Notes under the pieces: generated by a model
Databases searched by the model: none
What the model was told of the DNA's origin: nothing
What the model saw: the letters and a program-made list of their open reading frames with translations, nothing else
Position numbers and translations under genes: made by a program
Part shown: piece after piece, positions 35,910 to 45,145 of the stretch
How positions within the stretch are numbered: position 1 is the first letter of the stretch
Layout: every line of letters begins with the position of its first letter
Origin: Paenibacillus lignilyticus
GTDB lineage: Bacteria; Bacillota; Bacilli; Paenibacillales; Paenibacillaceae
Length of the DNA: 64,000 bases
NCBI RefSeq assembly: GCF_017942085.1
Contig: NZ_JAGKSP010000001.1
Location: 930,001-994,000 of the forward strand
Reading direction: 5' to 3'

Positions 35910-37304
35910 TCATTGCCACGGCGACACCACAATCTCGCCGAGCGGCGAAGGCGGTGGATCGAGCTCGGTTTGGACGTGGACGGTTCCTGCCGAGTACCAG
36001 CCATCCGGCTGTCTTCCTTCAGATGCAAGGCGGACAGCCGGTTCACCGGTCGATCTATCGACTAGCGCGACTTCCAGCCGGTAATGACCAAGCGGCATAT
36101 CCGGCGGAATATCGAGTGACCGCTCATAGGTGATGTCTCCGGGCAGCCAATCCCGGATATCGGCGTCTGTCAGATACACCTTGCAGCTTCGTTCATTTAC
36201 CAGTCGCACCGCCAACGGAAACCCTCGATAGATTGGCGCAACGCCCAGGTTTTCCCACCAGGAGGTGAAATCCAGTTTGCCGCCGGGCTTAACGACCTCA
36301 GGATAAGTCCACTTGCGCAGCGCGAAGCGATAGCCCATCGAGCGCAGCCAGCGATTCACCTGACTCTCCCATTCTCGCGGAACGGGCGATGATTTGGCAT
36401 TGAAGGAGGACATATGCCATTTCAGCGATTGATCGATTACGTAGTCGATATCGACACCGCGGTGGAACCATGAATACATCACCCCGCAGGATTCAAAGGA
36501 GATGTGGCCTTTCTTCCAGGCATTTTGCATCCCGCATTGAAGGATCTGCTGCGGATAGCAGTCCAGCATATGAGCCGCTCCTTCGGTCATATCGCCAAGA
36601 CAATCCATCCTATAGCCCACATTAGCCTTCGTCAGGCCATATTGATTCGTATAGGGATCTGTTAACAGCATGACTAAAGGCGTATCTATGAATGTGTCCG
36701 TATAGGCGTCTACCAGAGCCGCGCGCGTTTGTTCGGTCAGCAGGTGCGAGGATTCGCCCTCTCCCCATGCACTGACAATGGACATATCCACCGTCTCCAA
36801 ATCCGGATGACCGTTATACCGTTCACCCATTAGCCGAATAAACCGGCCAAAATGCTTCGCGTACAGCGGATTTTCTGGGTCCACCTGCCATTTGGCATCC
36901 GGCAGCGGTCTGCTGCTGCTGTCTATTGAGGCGCGAAACCATGCCGGCACATCCTCTGATTCCCCTACGCCATAAGGCGCGATGCGCAGCTGAAGAGTCT
37001 GTTTACGCTCGCGCGCCACGGATAGCGCAGTATCGATCAAATCCCAGCGATATTCGCCCTCTTCGGGCTCAAGATACTTCCAGTACACGCGATAATACGC
37101 GAGCGATGTCATGGGGTAATCTGCATTTGCCAAGCTCCCGCTATAGGTCTGGTATTCGATCGGATGTCCTTCTGTCCAATGCCTGGTGCCCGGATTAAGC
37201 GGATCTCCGTTAAAGCGCTGAAATGTCATAAAACCGATTCCCGGATTGACGAGCACGTCACGAATCACTTTCGGATACATTGCGATACGGCTTCCCATGG
37301 CCAT
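35910..37304 (-). CDS. DUF4832 domain protein, glycosidase-like barrel
   Basis: 464 residues, no signal peptide. The N-terminal TIM-barrel-like part (1-300) has NPGIGFMTFQRFNGD, YWKYLEPEEGEYRWDLID (the shape seen in GH42/GH35 enzymes), and VSAWGEGESSH with a possible acid/base Glu; the C-terminal beta-sandwich (about 330-460) is the DUF4832 region. Likely a carbohydrate-active enzyme whose family is not characterised. Belongs to the run of intracellular sugar enzymes between 28 and 37 kb. Confidence 0.8.
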   Translation of the reverse strand: MAMGSRIAMYPKVIRDVLVNPGIGFMTFQRFNGDPLNPGTRHWTEGHPIEYQTYSGSLANADYPMTSLAYYRVYWKYLEPEEGEYRWDLIDTALSVARERKQTLQLRIAPYGVGESEDVPAWFRASIDSSSRPLPDAKWQVDPENPLYAKHFGRFIRLMGERYNGHPDLETVDMSIVSAWGEGESSHLLTEQTRAALVDAYTDTFIDTPLVMLLTDPYTNQYGLTKANVGYRMDCLGDMTEGAAHMLDCYPQQILQCGMQNAWKKGHISFESCGVMYSWFHRGVDIDYVIDQSLKWHMSSFNAKSSPVPREWESQVNRWLRSMGYRFALRKWTYPEVVKPGGKLDFTSWWENLGVAPIYRGFPLAVRLVNERSCKVYLTDADIRDWLPGDITYERSLDIPPDMPLGHYRLEVALVDRSTGEPAVRLASEGRQPDGWYSAGTVHVQTELDPPPSPLGEIVVSPWQ

Positions 37305-37422
37305 GCGAACACCAACCCTCTATTTAATAGACTCATCGCTACTAGAATAACATAATATGTAAATTTAGTACGCTACTGGATCTTAACAAGAAAATAATAA
37401 GCACGAGCGTTCAAATCCCCCG

Positions 37423-37451
37423 TTGACAGCGCTGAGGGGGCGATGATAAAG
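37423..37451 (+). promoter_or_regulatory. promoter of the bmr leader
   Basis: Perfect TTGACA (37423-37428), 16 bases, GATAAA (37445-37450). It lies 42 bases before the leader-peptide ATG and drives the attenuated message. Confidence 0.7.
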
Positions 37452-37492
37452 TACTCACATATACTTTGAAGAACGGAAAGGAGGGTTACGAT

Positions 37493-37582
37493 ATGTTTAA
37501 CCGACATATGGATGGATCGTTTCTGCCTGCAGGCGGAACATACAATCGAAATGTACGTAACCCTCGCGCAAACCGACGTTAA
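37493..37582 (+). CDS. 29-aa leader peptide of the bmrCD operon
   Basis: Short basic peptide starting MFNRHMDGSF and ending in RNVRNPRANRR, with a strong AAGGAGGG site seven bases before its ATG. It is followed by two terminators and then bmrC-bmrD. In Bacillus subtilis the peptide BmrB in the same place controls bmrCD by ribosome-mediated attenuation under antibiotics that slow translation. Sequence is not obviously BmrB, but codons 22-24 (CGT AAC CC, 37556-37562) are exactly complementary to GGTTACG in the first terminator's 5' arm (37630-37636), so a stalled ribosome upstream could let an antiterminator form. Confidence 0.8.
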   Translation: MFNRHMDGSFLPAGGTYNRNVRNPRANRR

Positions 37583-37620
37583 GAGGCGGAGAATGGCAGA
37601 TTCTCGCATCATAACGTTAG

Positions 37621-37660
37621 AAGGTGCATGGTTACGGTGACGTAATCGTGCGCCTTTTTT
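37621..37660 (+). terminator. attenuator terminator 1 of bmrCD leader
   Basis: Stem AGGTGCATGGTTACG / CGTAATCGTGCGCCT with wobbles, loop GTGA, then TTTTTT. Its 5' arm can pair with leader codons 22-24 instead. Confidence 0.85.
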
Positions 37661-37715
37661 ATTGCACTCGGGTCAGGTGGCGACAGTTCTCAAACTGTTT
37701 CTGCTCAAACGGGTC

Positions 37716-37748
37716 AGGCGTATCGCTTACGGCGGTATGCCTTTTTTT
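37716..37748 (+). terminator. attenuator terminator 2 of bmrCD leader
   Basis: Stem AGGCGTATCGC / GCGGTATGCCT (two wobbles), loop TTACG, then seven T, 35 bases before the bmrC start. Upstream lies a small hairpin ACAGTT-CTCA-AACTGT. Confidence 0.85.
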
Positions 37749-37782
37749 GTTCCTCAGAAGTTAAGAAAGGTTGTTGATCGAC

Positions 37783-39534
37783 GTGTTTGCTGTACTTAAG
37801 AAGCTAAGCTGGTTTTTCAAAATGCATTGGAAACGCTACACGGTTGCGGGCGTTCTGCTGACAATCGTTGGCATTATGGAGGTTACGCCTCCGAAATTAA
37901 TTGGGTATGCCGTCGACAGCATCGGGCAAGGCACGATGACGACGGGGAAGCTGACCGAACTTCTGCTGTTCTGGGCCGCCCTTACGATCGCCATTTATCT
38001 CATTACTTGTGTATGGTGGTCCCTGCTGTTCGGGTCTGCCTTCATGCTGGAACGCACGCTCCGTTCCAAGCTGATGCGTCATCTTCTCAAGATGACGCCT
38101 ACGTTCTACGAGCGTAACCGTACCGGAGACTTAATGGCCCGGGCAACGAATGATCTCGGCGCCGTATCGACTACGGCAGGCTTTGGGATTCTCACGCTGA
38201 TTGATTCCACCGTGTTCATGACGACGATTCTCTTCGTAATGGCCGTGTTGATCAGTTGGAAGCTGACGCTTGCGGCCATGCTGCCGCTGCCGATTCTGGC
38301 ACTGGTCATGCAGCATTTCGGCAAGAAAATTCATGAGCGGTTCATGGTGCAGCAAGATGCCTTCGGTAACTTGAATGATCAGGTGCTTGAATCCGTATCG
38401 GGCGTGCGGGTCATTCGCGCTTTCGTCCAAGAAGAAGCAGATCGGAAACGGTTTAGCGACATGACGGATGAAGTGTTCAGCAAAAATATTGCTGTTGCCA
38501 AAATCGATGCTTTGTTCGAGCCTGCACTCAAAATTCTGGTCGGGATCAGTTACTTAATCGGTCTGTGCTATGGCGGCGTGCTCGTCTTCCGCGGCGAAAT
38601 TTCGCTCGGGGAAATGGTATCGTTCAATATGTTCCTCGGTATGCTCATCTGGCCGATGTTCGCCATTGGGGAACTGATTAATATTATGCAGCGCGGCAAT
38701 GCCTCTCTCGACCGTATCAATGAGACGCTGGGCATTAAGCCAAATGTGAAGGATGCGCAATCGCCGGTAGCCATGGCGGTTCCGGAATCCATCGAATACG
38801 AGCAATTGACGTTCCGTTACCCTTCCTCGACGATCGACAATCTGGTCGATATCTCCTTTAAGCTCCGCAGAGGCGAGACGCTCGGAATCGTCGGCAGAAC
38901 GGGAAGCGGCAAGACGACGCTGCTCAAGCAATTGCTTCGCGAATATCCGATGGGTCAAGGCAGCGTGAAAGCAGGCGACGTTCCTATAACGGAGATCGAG
39001 CTCGATCAAATCCGCAGCTGGATCGGTTATGTGCCGCAGCAGCCGATCCTGTTCAGTAAGACCATTCGCGAGAACATCGCTTACGGCACCTCCGGTGTCA
39101 CCATGGACGACGAGCTGCTCGGCAAAGCGCTGGAGCTCGCTGCATTCCGCAAGGATGTCACGTTCCTCCCGGATGGCCTCGAGACGCTGGTCGGCGAGAA
39201 GGGCGTTGCGCTCTCAGGCGGACAGAAGCAGCGGGTCAGCATTGCGAGAGCCGTTATAGCCAATCCGGAAATACTGATGCTGGATGATGCGCTATCCGCT
39301 GTCGATGCGAAGACAGAGACGGAAATCCTTGAAGGCATCCGAAGAGAACGAGCTGGCAAGACGACGCTTATTACGACCCACCGCCTATCGGCCGTACAGC
39401 ACGCGGATTGGATTCTTGTGCTGGATGAGGGCCGCATTACGGAAGAAGGCACACATGATCAGCTGATTCAGAACAATGGCTGGTATAAAGAGCAGTATGA
39501 TCGGCAGCAGCTCGCTTCCCTCGTGGAAGAATAA
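37783..39534 (+). CDS. bmrC: heterodimeric ABC multidrug exporter subunit BmrC
   Basis: Half of a heterodimeric multidrug ABC exporter (membrane domain plus ATPase), 583 residues. Very close in pattern to B. subtilis BmrC/YheI: VLKKLSWFFK at the start, MTPTFYERNRTGDLMARATNDL, LDSTVFMTTILF-like spans, LGMLIWPMFAIGELINIMQRGNASLDR. ATPase: Walker A GRTGSGKTT, signature LSGGQKQR, and Walker B followed by Asp (LMLDDALSAVDAKTE) in place of the catalytic Glu, the degenerate site usual in these heterodimers. GTG at 37783 chosen because the protein then begins MFAVLKKL like BmrC; in-frame TTG codons lie just upstream. Confidence 0.93.
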   Translation: MFAVLKKLSWFFKMHWKRYTVAGVLLTIVGIMEVTPPKLIGYAVDSIGQGTMTTGKLTELLLFWAALTIAIYLITCVWWSLLFGSAFMLERTLRSKLMRHLLKMTPTFYERNRTGDLMARATNDLGAVSTTAGFGILTLIDSTVFMTTILFVMAVLISWKLTLAAMLPLPILALVMQHFGKKIHERFMVQQDAFGNLNDQVLESVSGVRVIRAFVQEEADRKRFSDMTDEVFSKNIAVAKIDALFEPALKILVGISYLIGLCYGGVLVFRGEISLGEMVSFNMFLGMLIWPMFAIGELINIMQRGNASLDRINETLGIKPNVKDAQSPVAMAVPESIEYEQLTFRYPSSTIDNLVDISFKLRRGETLGIVGRTGSGKTTLLKQLLREYPMGQGSVKAGDVPITEIELDQIRSWIGYVPQQPILFSKTIRENIAYGTSGVTMDDELLGKALELAAFRKDVTFLPDGLETLVGEKGVALSGGQKQRVSIARAVIANPEILMLDDALSAVDAKTETEILEGIRRERAGKTTLITTHRLSAVQHADWILVLDEGRITEEGTHDQLIQNNGWYKEQYDRQQLASLVEE

Positions 39535-39593
39535 TCGGCTGCCGGCTCGATTGTACGCATACTAGGATAAATGAAATGAAGGTGACAACTAAA

Positions 39594-41621
39594 ATGGGTA
39601 ACAACGGAAAACGATTGTTTCAATACGCCTGGCATTATAAAAGGCCGATCCTGCTGGCGCTTCTGCTGCTGGCTTTGGCCATCTCCGTCGAGCTTGTAGG
39701 ACCATTCCTGGCTAAACGAATGATCGATACGAACATTATGGGGATACAGAAACCGTGGTATGAAAGCAAGCAAGACGGGCGTTATGCCGTCCCCTACAAG
39801 GACAGCTGGTACAAGAGAGCTGACCACTGGGAGGAAGGCGAAGTGAAAGGCCGGGAAGTGCATGTGATGCAGTCCGGGCTGACGTATTATTTTGTGGATG
39901 CACCTGGTGTACCAAGCACCGGATCGCTCTCATTTAAGGACGGTCAGCTAACCGTCACGGCGAAGGATGACAGCACGCAGCAATTCCCTGCGGTGCAGAT
40001 GAGCAGGAACGAAACCTACGGCTTCTACAAACCGGAAATTAGAAGTATGATCACGCTCGCTTCCGGTTATGTCGGCCTGCTGCTGATCGGAGCGCTTCTG
40101 GCGTATGGACAGAAATATTTGCTCCAAGTTTCCGCTAACCGGATTGTGCGCAAGATGCGTAACGACGTGTTCCGGCATATTCAGGAGCTGCCGGTTCAAT
40201 ATTTTGACAATCTCCCGGCAGGCAAGGTCGTCTCGCGGGTAACCAACGACACCGAAGCGATTCGCGAGCTGTACGTATCGGTACTGGCAAACTTCTTCTC
40301 CGGCATTATCTATATGACCGCGATTATGGGCGCTTTGTTCGTGCTCGATGCGAAGCTCGCGCTGATTGCGCTGCCTTTGCTGCCAATCCTCTACGTGTGG
40401 ATCGTCGTATACCGCAAATTTGCATCCAGCTACAACCATGTCATTCGTTCGCGACTGAGCGATATTAACGGCATGATCAACGAATCCATTCAAGGGATGC
40501 CGATTATTCAAGTGTTCCGCCGCGAGAAACAAACGATGGCGGAATTCCATGAGATGAACGACGAATATTTTAAATACCAGAACAAGCTGCTCTATTTGAA
40601 CTCGTTTACGAGCCACAACTTGCTTACGATCTTCCGTAATATCATTTTCATTGCGGTGGTATGGATGTTTGCGGGCGGCTGGCTCGGAGCGGCCGTTTCG
40701 GTCGGCGTCCTTTACGCGTTCATCGATTATATGAACCGGATGATGTCGCCGATCGTCGGTATGGTCAATCAGCTGTCCAACCTGGAAGTGGCGCGCGTAT
40801 CCGCTGAGCGGGTATTTGCCCTTCTGGATGAGCCGGGCATTCCCGTGACGGATCAGCGTTTGGACCGTTATAAGGGCCATGTTGCATTCAATAATGTTAC
40901 GTTCGGGTACAAAGAAGGCGAAGACGTGCTGAAGAACATCGACTTCACGGCTAAACAAGGCGAAACCGTTGCGCTTGTCGGCCATACCGGATCAGGTAAA
41001 AGCTCGATTCTGAACCTGCTCTTCCGCTTCTATGACATCGATCGCGGCACAATCACGGTGGATGGTACCGATGTGCGCGAGATGGCGAAGCAGCAGCTGC
41101 GCCAGCATATGGGCATCGTGCTGCAAGAGCCCTTCCTCTTCACGGGTACGATCGCTTCCAACGTCAGTCTGGACGATCCGACGATTACGCGCGAGAAGGT
41201 GGAACAATCGCTTCGCGATGTCGGCGCGTATGACATGTTCATGCAGCTGCCGGGCGGACTCGATGAACCGGTGATTGAGAAAGGCAGCACGCTCTCCGCA
41301 GGACAGCGCCAGCTTATCTCCTTCGCGCGAGCGCTGGCGTTCGATCCGGCGATTCTGATTCTTGATGAAGCGACGGCAAGCATCGATACCGAGACGGAAG
41401 CGATTATTCAGCAAGCGCTAGACGTCCTCAAGCGGGGACGCACAACCTTCGTCATCGCTCACCGTCTGTCGACGATTCGAGCCGCGGACCAGATCCTCGT
41501 GCTCGATCGCGGCCGCATCGTGGAACGCGGCAATCACGACGAGCTGATGGAGCATGGCGGCAAGTACTACGCCATGTATCAGCTGCAGCAAGGTGCAGCC
41601 GTCAGCGGAATCGTAGCCTGA
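39594..41621 (+). CDS. bmrD: heterodimeric ABC multidrug exporter subunit BmrD
   Basis: Partner of BmrC, 675 residues. Has the extra extracytoplasmic insert between spans 1 and 2 (about residues 40-140, with IMGIQKPWYESKQDG and YYFVDAPG) that marks BmrD/YheH. Then QYFDNLPAGKVVSRVTNDTEAIRELYVSVL and IQGMPIIQVFRREKQTM. ATPase: Walker A GHTGSGKSS, signature LSAGQRQL, and Walker B with the catalytic Glu (LILDEATASIDTETE), so this subunit carries the full catalytic residue. ATG at 39594 has AAGGTGAC seven bases upstream; an earlier in-frame ATG lacks one. Ends at a strong terminator. Confidence 0.93.
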   Translation: MGNNGKRLFQYAWHYKRPILLALLLLALAISVELVGPFLAKRMIDTNIMGIQKPWYESKQDGRYAVPYKDSWYKRADHWEEGEVKGREVHVMQSGLTYYFVDAPGVPSTGSLSFKDGQLTVTAKDDSTQQFPAVQMSRNETYGFYKPEIRSMITLASGYVGLLLIGALLAYGQKYLLQVSANRIVRKMRNDVFRHIQELPVQYFDNLPAGKVVSRVTNDTEAIRELYVSVLANFFSGIIYMTAIMGALFVLDAKLALIALPLLPILYVWIVVYRKFASSYNHVIRSRLSDINGMINESIQGMPIIQVFRREKQTMAEFHEMNDEYFKYQNKLLYLNSFTSHNLLTIFRNIIFIAVVWMFAGGWLGAAVSVGVLYAFIDYMNRMMSPIVGMVNQLSNLEVARVSAERVFALLDEPGIPVTDQRLDRYKGHVAFNNVTFGYKEGEDVLKNIDFTAKQGETVALVGHTGSGKSSILNLLFRFYDIDRGTITVDGTDVREMAKQQLRQHMGIVLQEPFLFTGTIASNVSLDDPTITREKVEQSLRDVGAYDMFMQLPGGLDEPVIEKGSTLSAGQRQLISFARALAFDPAILILDEATASIDTETEAIIQQALDVLKRGRTTFVIAHRLSTIRAADQILVLDRGRIVERGNHDELMEHGGKYYAMYQLQQGAAVSGIVA

Positions 41622-41670
41622 CAAGGCTGCCGTCTCCGACCACAGAGGCGAATTCGTTTCTATATAAATA

Positions 41671-41719
41671 AGGGAGAACCCGATTGGCGGTGTGAATGCC
41701 GCCTCGGGTTCTCCCTTTT
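41671..41719. terminator. terminator between bmrD and metallophosphoesterase gene
   Basis: Perfect outer stem AGGGAGAACCCGA / TCGGGTTCTCCCT enclosing a second hairpin GGCGG / CCGCC, followed by TTTATTATT. It can serve both converging messages. Confidence 0.9.
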
Positions 41720-41735
41720 ATTATTGTTGCACTGT

Positions 41736-42623
41736 TTATGGTTTGTGCAGTCTTATCGAAGTTTCAAACTCGTGCGAACCTTCCACTAATGTAATCACGC
41801 GCGCGCCTCGCTCAAGCTTGCCGTAGGTGTTGTATCCCGTGACGCGTCCGTAACATAGCTGAATGCCGAATAATTGGCCGACATAATCATTATCATGATC
41901 ATGTCCGGCGAAGGTCCCCATCACATCGCCCATCTCAAGCATAGCCGCGAATAAACCGCTATTCAGTTTCGGACAGCAGACTGCCTCGCCTTTGATCCCT
42001 TCTATTGTGCCAAGCTGACAAGCTTGCTCGTATTCCGGGATCGGAATATGGAAGAATGCGAGTGCAGGCAGCGTTTGATTGCCGCTCTTCTCTCTCAGCG
42101 CCATCGATTCATTGCGGTACCATTCCACTTGATCCGGCTGAATCCAAGCGTAACCGCCAATGGTTTCCGGTGCATAGTCTCCGGAGTCAAAGAAATACAA
42201 CGCAGCCCCAGCCTCATCGCTGGCGGAGCCCTCGACGGTAAGCACGTAATTGCCAATACCGTGAATGTCCTCAGGTCCATCGATGGACAGGTTATTGTCG
42301 TACTCCCGCAGAATCTGGTTCAACCGCTGACGCGTAATTCCTTTCTCCGAATCATGATTGCCATATATGACGGCAAACGGGATGCCCGACTTCACAATTC
42401 CGGCGATGGCGCGGCGGAATGCGCCTTCTTGATCTTCAATATCGTAGCTCGCAATGACATCACCGGTAATGACGATTAAATCCGGCTTCTCATCCGCGAT
42501 CATTCGATCGACAAGCGCGAGCGTTCGGGCGTCCTTCTCGCCCCCATCTTGAATATGCATATCGGTAAATTGCAGAATTGAAAAGCTGCCGTTCGATCGG
42601 AAGCGAAGTCGATTTTGTACCAT
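41736..42623 (-). CDS. calcineurin-like metallophosphoesterase
   Basis: Two-metal phosphoesterase, 295 residues, intracellular. Metal-ligand motifs in order: FTDMHIQDG (D-x-H), VITGDVIAS (GD), VIYGNHDSE (GNHD), AFFHIPIPEY (H) and TFAGHDHDND (GHDH). Closest in style to the purple-acid/DCR2-like phosphatase group that acts on phospho-sugars or nucleotides. Last gene of a minus-strand unit with a PfkB kinase and an aminopeptidase. Substrate unknown. Confidence 0.9.
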   Translation of the reverse strand: MVQNRLRFRSNGSFSILQFTDMHIQDGGEKDARTLALVDRMIADEKPDLIVITGDVIASYDIEDQEGAFRRAIAGIVKSGIPFAVIYGNHDSEKGITRQRLNQILREYDNNLSIDGPEDIHGIGNYVLTVEGSASDEAGAALYFFDSGDYAPETIGGYAWIQPDQVEWYRNESMALREKSGNQTLPALAFFHIPIPEYEQACQLGTIEGIKGEAVCCPKLNSGLFAAMLEMGDVMGTFAGHDHDNDYVGQLFGIQLCYGRVTGYNTYGKLERGARVITLVEGSHEFETSIRLHKP

Positions 42624-42651
42624 GGGAAATCTCCTCTCCGGACTCTAAAAG

Positions 42652-44112
42652 CTATAAACTCATAACGTACGCTGCCAGTAAACGAGTCCCCCAGCCTGTC
42701 GCGCCAACGGCAAGCTGGCCTTTGGCTGAAGAGCAGTCCTTCGGTCCATTCATATCGAGATGAGCCCAAGTCAGCGTGGGATGCACGAATTTGCGCAAAA
42801 ATAACGCCGCCATAATCGCGCCTCCGCCATTCCCGCTGCTAATATTGGACGTATCCGCATAATCGCTGGACAGGTAGCCTTCATACTCGTCTATGATCGG
42901 CAGCTGCCAGATCTTCTCGCCATAAGGCTCGCCTGCCGCCTTCAACGCTTGTACAAGCTCGTTCTCGCCAAAAGCGCCTGCCACCGCAGTACCCAGCGCG
43001 CCGACGACCGAATACGTCAGCGTCGCCATATCGATGACCTTCTCTGCGCCGAGCTGATGGGCATAAACCAAGGCATCCGCCAGAATAAGTCTGCCTTCCG
43101 AATCGGTATTGCCGACTTGAACGGTGAGTCCGTTCGCATATCGGATGACTTCGCCCGGCAGCATCGAGCGATCGGAAGGATTGTTCTCCGCCGATGGGAC
43201 AAGCACGACAAGATTGGCCGGATACTCCGCGCGCACGACCATATCAAGAGCACCCAGCACGCCTGCAGCCCCAGCCATGTCCATGCGCATATCGCTGATG
43301 TCATTGTCCCGTTTCAAGCTGATGCCGCCCGTATCGAAGGTAATCCCTTTACCGATTAGAGCGATAAGGGGCTTCGTCTCATCCGTGCAATACCGAAGCT
43401 CGATAAATACAGGCGGATGGATGCTGCCTTTCCCCACAGCCGCTAATCCGGTAAACCCGCGGCGTGCAATCTCCTCGCCTTCATAAACCGAAACCGTCGC
43501 CTTGGTGCCGGCAAAACGCTCCGCTGTTCTCTGCGCCAAATCGCGGGGACGAAGGTAGTTGGGAGGCTCGTTCGTCAGATCGCGCGCCCACATGGTACTC
43601 TCCGCTCGAAGCTGTCCCAGGCGAATCGCTTCAAGCCCCTCCGCCGTCAGATCGCCTAACAGCCGGACTTTGATCTCCGCATGCTGCTGAGCCGGCGTCG
43701 ACTTATACTTATCGAACACATAAGTGCCCAGCAGCGAGCCTTCCACCCAGGCCTCCATGTAAGCGGACATGCCGCCCGTGGAGACCCCGGCAGCAACCAG
43801 TGCTTCAAAGGAAACTGCCGCGCAATCGCGTTTCTCTTTATGTAAAGCGCGCCCCGCATTCCCTGCCGCCTCGCGCAGAACAGCCGGGTTAAACTTGTCC
43901 ACTTCGCCAAGTCCAACCAACATGAGGTCTGCTTGACCGCTGTGAGCGCCATAAAACCATGTTATCGCATGTCTGGCCCCCATATACGGCAATAGGGAAG
44001 CCGTTCGCAGCACTTCCCGGCTTTGAGGCCAATCCGCCCCCAAGCTTTCTGCAAAGACAGGTACGATTACCGTCTGATTCCCATCACTAGCATGGCTTAT
44101 TTCGAAATGCAT
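42652..44112 (-). CDS. pepA: leucyl aminopeptidase (M17 family)
   Basis: Cytosolic two-metal aminopeptidase removing N-terminal residues from peptides; 486 residues. The C-terminal catalytic domain holds GKGITFDTGGISLK (metal Lys/Asp) and NTDSEGRLILADAL (metal Asp/Glu and the bicarbonate Arg), with MAGAAGVLGAL between them. ATG at 44112 follows GGAGGG by about eleven bases; a longer frame reaching back into the kinase gene has no start signal. Being inside a carbohydrate operon is unusual for this housekeeping enzyme. Confidence 0.92.
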   Translation of the reverse strand: MHFEISHASDGNQTVIVPVFAESLGADWPQSREVLRTASLLPYMGARHAITWFYGAHSGQADLMLVGLGEVDKFNPAVLREAAGNAGRALHKEKRDCAAVSFEALVAAGVSTGGMSAYMEAWVEGSLLGTYVFDKYKSTPAQQHAEIKVRLLGDLTAEGLEAIRLGQLRAESTMWARDLTNEPPNYLRPRDLAQRTAERFAGTKATVSVYEGEEIARRGFTGLAAVGKGSIHPPVFIELRYCTDETKPLIALIGKGITFDTGGISLKRDNDISDMRMDMAGAAGVLGALDMVVRAEYPANLVVLVPSAENNPSDRSMLPGEVIRYANGLTVQVGNTDSEGRLILADALVYAHQLGAEKVIDMATLTYSVVGALGTAVAGAFGENELVQALKAAGEPYGEKIWQLPIIDEYEGYLSSDYADTSNISSGNGGGAIMAALFLRKFVHPTLTWAHLDMNGPKDCSSAKGQLAVGATGWGTRLLAAYVMSL

Positions 44113-44144
44113 GGCTGCTCGTGCCCTCCACTCGCTTGGACGAT

Positions 44145-45098
44145 TTATGCGCTCTCCCAGATGTCCGTCGTACAGTTGGCTTTCTCGAATAGAAAATGCT
44201 CCATAGCCGTTCGGTCCGGTGTTCCCGTGCTTCCGCCTGATTGTGTCACCGACAGGGCTCCGCATGCATTGCCATACAATAAACACTGCTCCGGCTTCTG
44301 CCCGCTAAGAAACCCGTAGATATATCCGGCGTTGAAGGAATCCCCGGCACCTGTTGTATCGACAACGGGGACTTGGAAACCGGAACGGAACTGGGACTGC
44401 CCGTTTACGGTTGCAACCGCACCGGTCGAACCCAGCTTGACTATGAAATGGCTGCTATAAGCGGACAGCTTCGCGATGATATCCATAATGCCGGAGCAAC
44501 CGGTATAATGCTCGGCCTCGACTTCATTCATGAAGAACACATTCACTTCGCTCATTAGTTCAAAGATACCCGAGAACCATTCGCCGGTATCATCCCAGCC
44601 TACATCGATAGAGGTCGTCACGCCAAGCGCCTTAATGCTTCGAACCACTTTCATATATTCCGCATGATTCTCTCTTCCCCGATAACCGGTCAAATGCACA
44701 TGTCTTGCCAGGGCAACGCTTTCCAGATCCAACAACCCCATGCTCAGCTCCGCATTTGATCCCATATAGGTGATGAAGGAACGATCCTTCTCCGGATTGA
44801 TGGCAATGGAAATGCCGGTATTGCTGCTGCTGCTGCGGATATAGCTGGTATCGATTCCATACTGGTTCAAATGATCTCGTACGAAGTGTCCGAAACCATC
44901 CTCACCAAGTATGCCGTTGAAGGCAATCTTCAAGCCCAGCTTTGCCAACGCCAAGCTGAACAATGCGGCTCCGCCGCCCACATGAATCGTCATGTTTTGA
45001 ACAAGCACCTCTTGTCCGGGCTTCGGCAGCTCGTTGCAGCCGGCAACGACCAAATCGATGTTCGCGTCCCCAATTACAATTGCGTCGTATTTTTTCAA
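44145..45098 (-). CDS. PfkB family carbohydrate kinase
   Basis: ATP-dependent sugar, cyclitol or nucleoside kinase, 317 residues. N-terminal GDANIDLVV and HVGGGAALFSLALAKLG (substrate side), C-terminal VVDTTGAGDSFNAGYIYGFLSG with the catalytic Asp and the anion hole. The family covers ribokinase, fructokinases and inositol kinases; nothing fixes the substrate. Follows a LacI regulator by 47 bases and precedes pepA by 32 bases, so it is probably under that regulator. Confidence 0.92.
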   Translation of the reverse strand: MKKYDAIVIGDANIDLVVAGCNELPKPGQEVLVQNMTIHVGGGAALFSLALAKLGLKIAFNGILGEDGFGHFVRDHLNQYGIDTSYIRSSSSNTGISIAINPEKDRSFITYMGSNAELSMGLLDLESVALARHVHLTGYRGRENHAEYMKVVRSIKALGVTTSIDVGWDDTGEWFSGIFELMSEVNVFFMNEVEAEHYTGCSGIMDIIAKLSAYSSHFIVKLGSTGAVATVNGQSQFRSGFQVPVVDTTGAGDSFNAGYIYGFLSGQKPEQCLLYGNACGALSVTQSGGSTGTPDRTAMEHFLFEKANCTTDIWESA

Positions 45099-45145
45099 GG
45101 TTGCTTCATCTCCGCCCTACTCCTGATATGCTTGCCTCTGCTCTT

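Noticed and set aside
39948..40985. 345-codon open frame on the minus strand within bmrD
   Set aside because: Antisense shadow of a clearly conserved ABC exporter; composition (His, Arg, Gln-rich) is typical of such shadows.
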